A stretch of DNA of 16,479 nucleotides from DASSHC01 sp035693105 (GTDB lineage: Bacteria > Chloroflexota > Chloroflexia > Thermomicrobiales > Thermomicrobiaceae). Below, in pieces: positions 12,914 through 16,479 of the stretch. Below the pieces are notes generated by a model. It was given only the letters and a program-made list of their open reading frames with translations, ran no database searches and had not been told where the DNA came from. The stretch spans positions 1 through 16,479 of the forward strand of contig DASSHC010000027.1 in NCBI GenBank assembly GCA_035693105.1. Direction: 5' to 3'. Both the position numbers and the translations under genes were made by a program. Positions within the stretch are counted from its first letter, which is position 1. Each line of letters opens with the position of its first letter.

Positions 12914-15145
12914 TCACGGATACAACTGGTAGTACTTGTCGATCAACTGGCGCTCGATCGGAGCGGCGATGTCGCCGCCTTCGCCGGCGTTCTCGATCGC
13001 CGTGACCGACAGGAACTTGGCGCCCTCGACCGGGGTGAAGCTCACGAACCAGGAGTGCGGCTCGGGCTTATTGGTCTCGGCGGTTCCGGTCTTCCCGGCC
13101 ACCGGATGCTGCTCGCCCTTGAAGGCCGCCACGGCGGTCCCGTTGGGCGCGCTGACGACATCTTTGAGCGCGGAGCGGATCGCGGCGATCTGATCGGACG
13201 TGATCGGGAGTTTGCCGCGCTCCTTCGGCTGGGCGGTGTAGACCTTGGTGCCGTCGAGCTTGTGCACCTCCTGCACCACGTAGGGCTGCCAGAGCGTGCC
13301 GCCGTTGGCGATGGCGGCGTAGGCGTCGGCCACCTGCAGCGGCGTGGCCAGGAAGTAGCCTTGGCCGATGGCCAGGTTGACCGCGTCGCCGCGCGCCCAG
13401 TAGTCGCCGGTCGCCTTCAGCTTCCACTCGGCGTCCGGCACCACCCCGGCGACCTCCGGCAGCTCGATGCCGGTCGGCTGGCCGAAGCCGAAGGCGCGTG
13501 CCATGTTCGGCAGGAGGTTCTGGTCCTTGGTGTCGAGGTCGGCGCCCAGCTTGTAGAAGACCGTATCGCACGACTGCACCAGCGCGTTGTGCAGCGTCAG
13601 CGTCCCCTGTCCGGTCAGGCTCCAGTCGTGATAGACGGTCGAGCCGCCGGGGATGGTGAAGCTGCCGGGGCAGGGGATCGTGCTCTGCGGCGTCAGGCCG
13701 AGCGACTGCATGGCGGCCGACATGGTGACGACCTTGAAGGTCGAGCCGATCGGGTAGGCCGACTGCGTGGCGCGGTCCTGCAGCGGGTGTGTCTGCGGGT
13801 TGTTCAGGTCGGTCCACTGCTGGTCGGAGAGGCCGAGGATGAACTGGTTCGGGTCGAAGCTCGGGTTGCTGGCCATCGCCAGCACCGCGCCGTTGCTCGG
13901 GTCGAGCACCACGATACTGCCCGGTTTGTCGGCCAGCAGCTTGTAGGCTTCGTTCTGCAGGTCGAGGTCGATCGTCAGCACGATGTCGTCGGACGGCTCG
14001 CTCTTGACCTCGCCCAGCGTCTTGCGCTCGGTGCCGTCGGGCCCGACGATCACCAGCCGCCCGCCGCGCTTGCCGGCCAGGTACTGCTCACCCCAGGCTT
14101 CGATGCCAGCCCGGCCGACCATGTCGCCGGCGCTGTAGCCCTGTTTCGAGAGCTCCGGCAGCTCGTCGGCCGTCACCTGGCTCAGGTAGCCGACGATCTG
14201 CGCCGAGGCCGCGCCGTCGGGGTAGACCCGGTCCGGCCACTTCTGGATCTCGATGCCGGGGATCGCCTTCAGCTTCTGCTCCAGGGTCGGGTCCATCGGA
14301 TCGGGGTAGTTGTGGATCGGCATGAACCAATCCGGCTGGCCGTTGGCGTAGAGGCTCTTGATCGTGTCCTTGGGCATGCCGAGGAGCTGGCTCAGTTGGT
14401 CGAGCATGGCCGCCTCGTCCTTGATCTCACCCGCGACGACGCCAACCTTGGTAATCGTGCCGAGGTGGGCCAGCGGGCGGCCCTTGCGGTCGAGAATGCG
14501 GCCGCGCTGGGGCACGTCGGGCTGCCAGCGTACGAAGCCGTCGCCCAGGTCGGCGAAGATCAGCGATGGCGTCCAATCGATGCGCCAGTTGTCGCCGTCC
14601 TTGACCAGCGGAATGAGGTTGTCCTCCTCCAGGTGGCCCACCTTGCCCGACTCGCGCGCCACGTGGATCGGGACATGGGTGGCGTCATCCGGCGTGCTAT
14701 TGTTGATCGTGACCTTGATCGAGCTCTGCCCGACCTCCTGATCGATCCCCTGGTAGCGCGCGGAGAAGTCCTTCTGGCTGATGGTCGACTGCGCCACGGT
14801 GGAGATCAACTGGTACATGCCGTCGAAGTTGCCGCCGTTCCAGAGCTGCACGTAGGCCTTGGCCACATCGAGCGGCGAGCGCAGCGTCGCGGGGTTGACG
14901 GTGGGCGAGGCGGCGGGACTCGCGGCGAGGCTGGCGGCCGGGCTGGCGCCGGGGACGGCCGCCGCGGCTGGGGGCGGGGTGCGCTCGATGCCGGACCCGG
15001 TGGTCACGCCCTCGGTGGCGCCGAGGTGGCTGGCCACCACGAAGAGGCCGAGCACGATCACCAGCAGGCCGAGGACGCTGACGACGAGCGTGGGCAGCAC
15101 GCGGCGGCGGGGCTGGCGCGAGTAGGGCGAGCGATAGCGTGACAC
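12914..15145 (-). CDS. MecA_N-type class B penicillin-binding protein (transpeptidase)
   Basis: 743 aa from a GTG at 15145 with AGGAAGG eight bases upstream. Cross-links peptidoglycan outside the membrane. Order: basic cytoplasmic tip, one membrane anchor (about 17-38), an Ala/Ser/Pro-rich linker with repeated 'AASPAASP'-like units (56-86), an NTF2-like MecA_N domain (about 88-200), a dimerisation domain starting at 'RGRILDRKGRPLAHLG' (214-229), and the transpeptidase (about 385-740). Catalytic motifs are intact: 'STFK' 468-471 with Ser468, 'SCD' 525-527 and 'KTGT' 685-688. The MecA_N domain is the arrangement of PBP2a/PBP3-type low-affinity enzymes, although this says nothing firm about beta-lactam tolerance here. 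Monocistronic by layout, transcribed divergently from the interrupted Tat protein. Confidence 0.94.
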   Translation of the reverse strand: MSRYRSPYSRQPRRRVLPTLVVSVLGLLVIVLGLFVVASHLGATEGVTTGSGIERTPPPAAAAVPGASPAASLAASPAASPTVNPATLRSPLDVAKAYVQLWNGGNFDGMYQLISTVAQSTISQKDFSARYQGIDQEVGQSSIKVTINNSTPDDATHVPIHVARESGKVGHLEEDNLIPLVKDGDNWRIDWTPSLIFADLGDGFVRWQPDVPQRGRILDRKGRPLAHLGTITKVGVVAGEIKDEAAMLDQLSQLLGMPKDTIKSLYANGQPDWFMPIHNYPDPMDPTLEQKLKAIPGIEIQKWPDRVYPDGAASAQIVGYLSQVTADELPELSKQGYSAGDMVGRAGIEAWGEQYLAGKRGGRLVIVGPDGTERKTLGEVKSEPSDDIVLTIDLDLQNEAYKLLADKPGSIVVLDPSNGAVLAMASNPSFDPNQFILGLSDQQWTDLNNPQTHPLQDRATQSAYPIGSTFKVVTMSAAMQSLGLTPQSTIPCPGSFTIPGGSTVYHDWSLTGQGTLTLHNALVQSCDTVFYKLGADLDTKDQNLLPNMARAFGFGQPTGIELPEVAGVVPDAEWKLKATGDYWARGDAVNLAIGQGYFLATPLQVADAYAAIANGGTLWQPYVVQEVHKLDGTKVYTAQPKERGKLPITSDQIAAIRSALKDVVSAPNGTAVAAFKGEQHPVAGKTGTAETNKPEPHSWFVSFTPVEGAKFLSVTAIENAGEGGDIAAPIERQLIDKYYQLYP

Positions 15146-15435
15146 CGACAGGACCTTCCTGAGCTATTGCGTCTTCCACTCGCCACGCCGAGCCGGCCAA
15201 GACGACCGCACGCTGGTTCGAGGTCACCATTGACCGGCGGGGAGCCGGCCCAACTCTGCCATTCCGATTCGGCGTGCGTCAAGCCGCGCGGTGCCCGATG
15301 GCGCTATAATGCGATGCATGCCGTGTAGCCAAATCGGCGACATCTGAAGGTGGGCGTGGCGCGTAATCGAGGCACCGGGCCTGGCGCGCCGCGTTTGGGG
15401 CCCAGGTCGGGCCGAGCGGATCCAGGAGGTTGACC
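15146..15435. other. Divergent intergenic region between the PBP and the interrupted Tat-protein gene
   Basis: 290 bases with no open frame I would support and no RNA gene I recognise. For the minus strand a weak pair TTGACG (15282-15277), 18 bases, CAGAGT could serve the PBP gene. For the plus strand there is a perfect TATAAT at 15305-15310. A GGTTCGA-like string near 15215 is not part of a tRNA fold. Confidence 0.5.
15305..15310 (+). promoter_or_regulatory. Consensus -10 box ahead of the interrupted Tat-protein gene
   Basis: TATAAT in GC-rich DNA, 126 bases before the GTG start. No -35 box is visible at 16-18 bases, so it may need an activator. The leader would be about 115 bases. Confidence 0.4.
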
Positions 15436-16371
15436 GTGGACCACGCACCAACACACGCGCACCACGATCCGGAGCGCAGCGACGACCCCGCTCCCTATCG
15501 CGGGCACGCCCACTTCTGGGAGCGCGCCCTCTCGCGCCGCCAGCTCGTGCGCGGCGCGCTCGGCGGCACCACCCTGGCGGCGAGCGGCTTGCTCCTGCCC
15601 GGCGCGGCCGCCGCGGCGCCTATCCCGCCCACCGCCGACCCCCGGCCGATCGCCCCGGCGACGATGATCGGCGGCGAGGCGTTCCGCGTGCGGGCACCGC
15701 AATTCGGCAGCGAGGTCTCGACCATCACCGATTTCAACGGCATGGTCGCCGCGGCCGAGATGCAGGGGACCGGCACCGCCACCGACACCCGCACCTTCAA
15801 GTCATCACCCGTGATCTTCGACGCCGACATGCGGGTGATGCAGGGTACCTATATCGGGCTCGATGGGAACCCGCACGTCGGCGCCTTCGGCTTCGTCTGA
15901 CTGGATATCTTCGAGGGTCAGTTTGACCCGCGGTTCAACCCGACGCAGCCGCTCCACGACTTCAATCCGGGGATCGCCACCAGCGGCCTTTTCTGGACGG
16001 TGCCGCTCGCGCCCTCGGCCGTCTCGATCGACGTCGACGGGGGCAAAGCGCATTTCGGGGAGCGGAACTTCGCCATCTCCGACTTCTTCGACATACTCAA
16101 CGCGGTCGGTCACTCGCCGATACCGCGAACCCCCGTGCCGGCCACGGTCTCGTTCCAGGTCTACTGGCACGCCTTCGGCTTCAAGCGACAACTGCGCGAC
16201 GCCGACGTGGGTTTCTCCGGCACGTTCCGGCGCAGCCGGGCCTGGATCGCCTGGTCGGCCGACGAGCCGGAAAACCATTTCCGCTTCAAGTCCGATGGGC
16301 TGTTCACCTCGAAAACGGTGGGCTCGGCAGTGATCGGCCAGGAGCAGAACGGCGTCTTCTTCGGGCGCTAG
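15436..16371 (+). pseudogene. Tat-exported protein of unknown function, frame interrupted by one TGA
   Basis: The frame runs from a GTG at 15436 (AGGAGG six bases upstream, at 15424-15429) to a TAG at 16369-16371, 312 codons including the stop, broken only by TGA at 15898-15900 (codon 155). Both halves are in the same frame and show protein-like composition, so I treat them as one gene. The N terminus has a twin-arginine signal 'SRRQLVRGALGG' (33-44), a hydrophobic stretch and an 'AAAAAP' cleavage region near 57-62. The mature part is Phe/Asp/Gly-rich, beta-like, with 'DADMRVMQGTYIGLDG' (129-144) before the stop and 'LDIFEGQFDP', 'DFNPGIATSGLFWTVP' after it. I do not recognise the family. Simplest cause is TGG to TGA (Trp) or a sequence error; recoding is the alternative. 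A second start at GTG 16000 lacks a ribosome site. Confidence 0.7.
15915..15929 (+). other. Perfect 6-bp hairpin 14 bases after the in-frame TGA
   Basis: GGGTCA (15915-15920), loop GTT, TGACCC (15924-15929). The loop begins 20 bases after the TGA and opens with G, within the loose geometry of bacterial SECIS elements. It could equally be chance in coding DNA. Confidence 0.35.
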
Positions 16372-16372
16372 C

Positions 16373-16389
16373 GGTCGTGGCGTACGACC
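16373..16389 (+). terminator. Hairpin just after the interrupted gene
   Basis: GGTCGT (16373-16378) and ACGACC (16384-16389) form a 6-bp stem with a 5-base loop, directly after the TAG. No T-run follows, so terminator function is uncertain. Confidence 0.35.
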
Positions 16390-16410
16390 AGGATGGGACG
16401 TAGAACAAGA

Positions 16411-16440
16411 CGGATCCCTCGACTGCGCTCGGGATGACAG
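16411..16440. repeat. Palindromic intergenic repeat unit
   Basis: The core ATCCC-T-CGA, loop, TCG-GGAT (16414-16435), followed by GACAGG, has the form of a dispersed hairpin unit seen between genes in many GC-rich bacteria ('TCCCTCG...CGGGATGACA' type). Only one copy lies in this window, so its repeat nature is from recognition of the pattern, not from counting. Confidence 0.5.
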
Positions 16441-16479
16441 GGAGAAAGCGGGGCCTATCGGACGAGGCGAATCGTCGTC

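Noticed and set aside
12605..15142. Plus-strand open frame of 845 codons
   Set aside because: Mirror of the PBP gene, whose catalytic motifs are intact on the minus strand; it also starts inside the cupredoxin in a different frame.
15211..15230. tRNA-like GGTTCGA string
   Set aside because: No acceptor, D or anticodon arms can be built around it on either strand.
15430..15435. TTG at 15430 as start of the interrupted Tat protein
   Set aside because: It directly abuts the AGGAGG with no spacing; GTG at 15436 has the ideal six bases.
16000..16371. Separate 123-aa gene from GTG 16000
   Set aside because: No ribosome site, and the frame is the same as the upstream half with protein-like sequence between the TGA and this codon.

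Overview
High-GC window (about two thirds G+C by eye) from what looks like a Chloroflexota genome, most likely a Thermomicrobia/Sphaerobacter-type organism. That assignment is inference. It rests on GTG starts, Asp23/AmaP envelope-stress genes next to a Tat system, a Tat-dependent lipoprotein, and an ETF operon that feeds quinone through an HdrD-like membrane Fe-S protein. I see no insertion sequence, CRISPR array, rRNA or tRNA.

Left part (1-4970, minus strand): an electron-transfer operon read as etfB, etfA, a small four-helix membrane protein, a membrane-bound Fe-S oxidoreductase of the ETF:menaquinone oxidoreductase type, and the start of a YbaK-like aminoacyl-tRNA deacylase that runs off the window. 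Its probable promoter (TTGCAT, 17 bp, TATGAT at 4710-4738) lies in the 3' end of a broken ureidoglycine aminohydrolase (allE) remnant. The operon would carry electrons from acyl-CoA or similar dehydrogenases through ETF to the membrane quinone pool.

Middle-left (5126-6751, plus strand): a tight four-gene envelope-stress cluster of two Asp23/Gls24 proteins, an AmaP-like membrane anchor with its own Asp23-like domain, and a tiny DUF3096-like membrane protein. Next come a nitroreductase (plus) and a convergent tatA (minus), separated by a perfect 30-bp palindrome that serves as a bidirectional terminator.

Middle (8117-12241): a divergent pair. On the minus strand, pyrR overlaps by 4 bp an M20 N-carbamoyl amidase (allantoate, ureidopropionate or carbamoyl-amino-acid type), driven by a near-consensus promoter with a very short leader. 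On the plus strand is a ClC chloride channel/transporter fused to two CBS domains and a TrkA-C domain.

Right part (12385-16479): a Tat-exported cupredoxin lipoprotein faces a MecA_N-type class B penicillin-binding protein across a second strong hairpin terminator. Divergently from the PBP runs a Tat-exported protein of unknown function whose reading frame is broken by a single TGA, followed at SECIS-like spacing by a perfect hairpin. The window ends in a palindromic intergenic repeat.

Main points of interest: the complete etfBA/membrane oxidoreductase operon with an uncharacterised membrane subunit, the single-TGA-interrupted secreted protein, the ClC-CBS-TrkA_C fusion with altered motifs, the pyrR-carbamoylase pairing, and the allE remnant.
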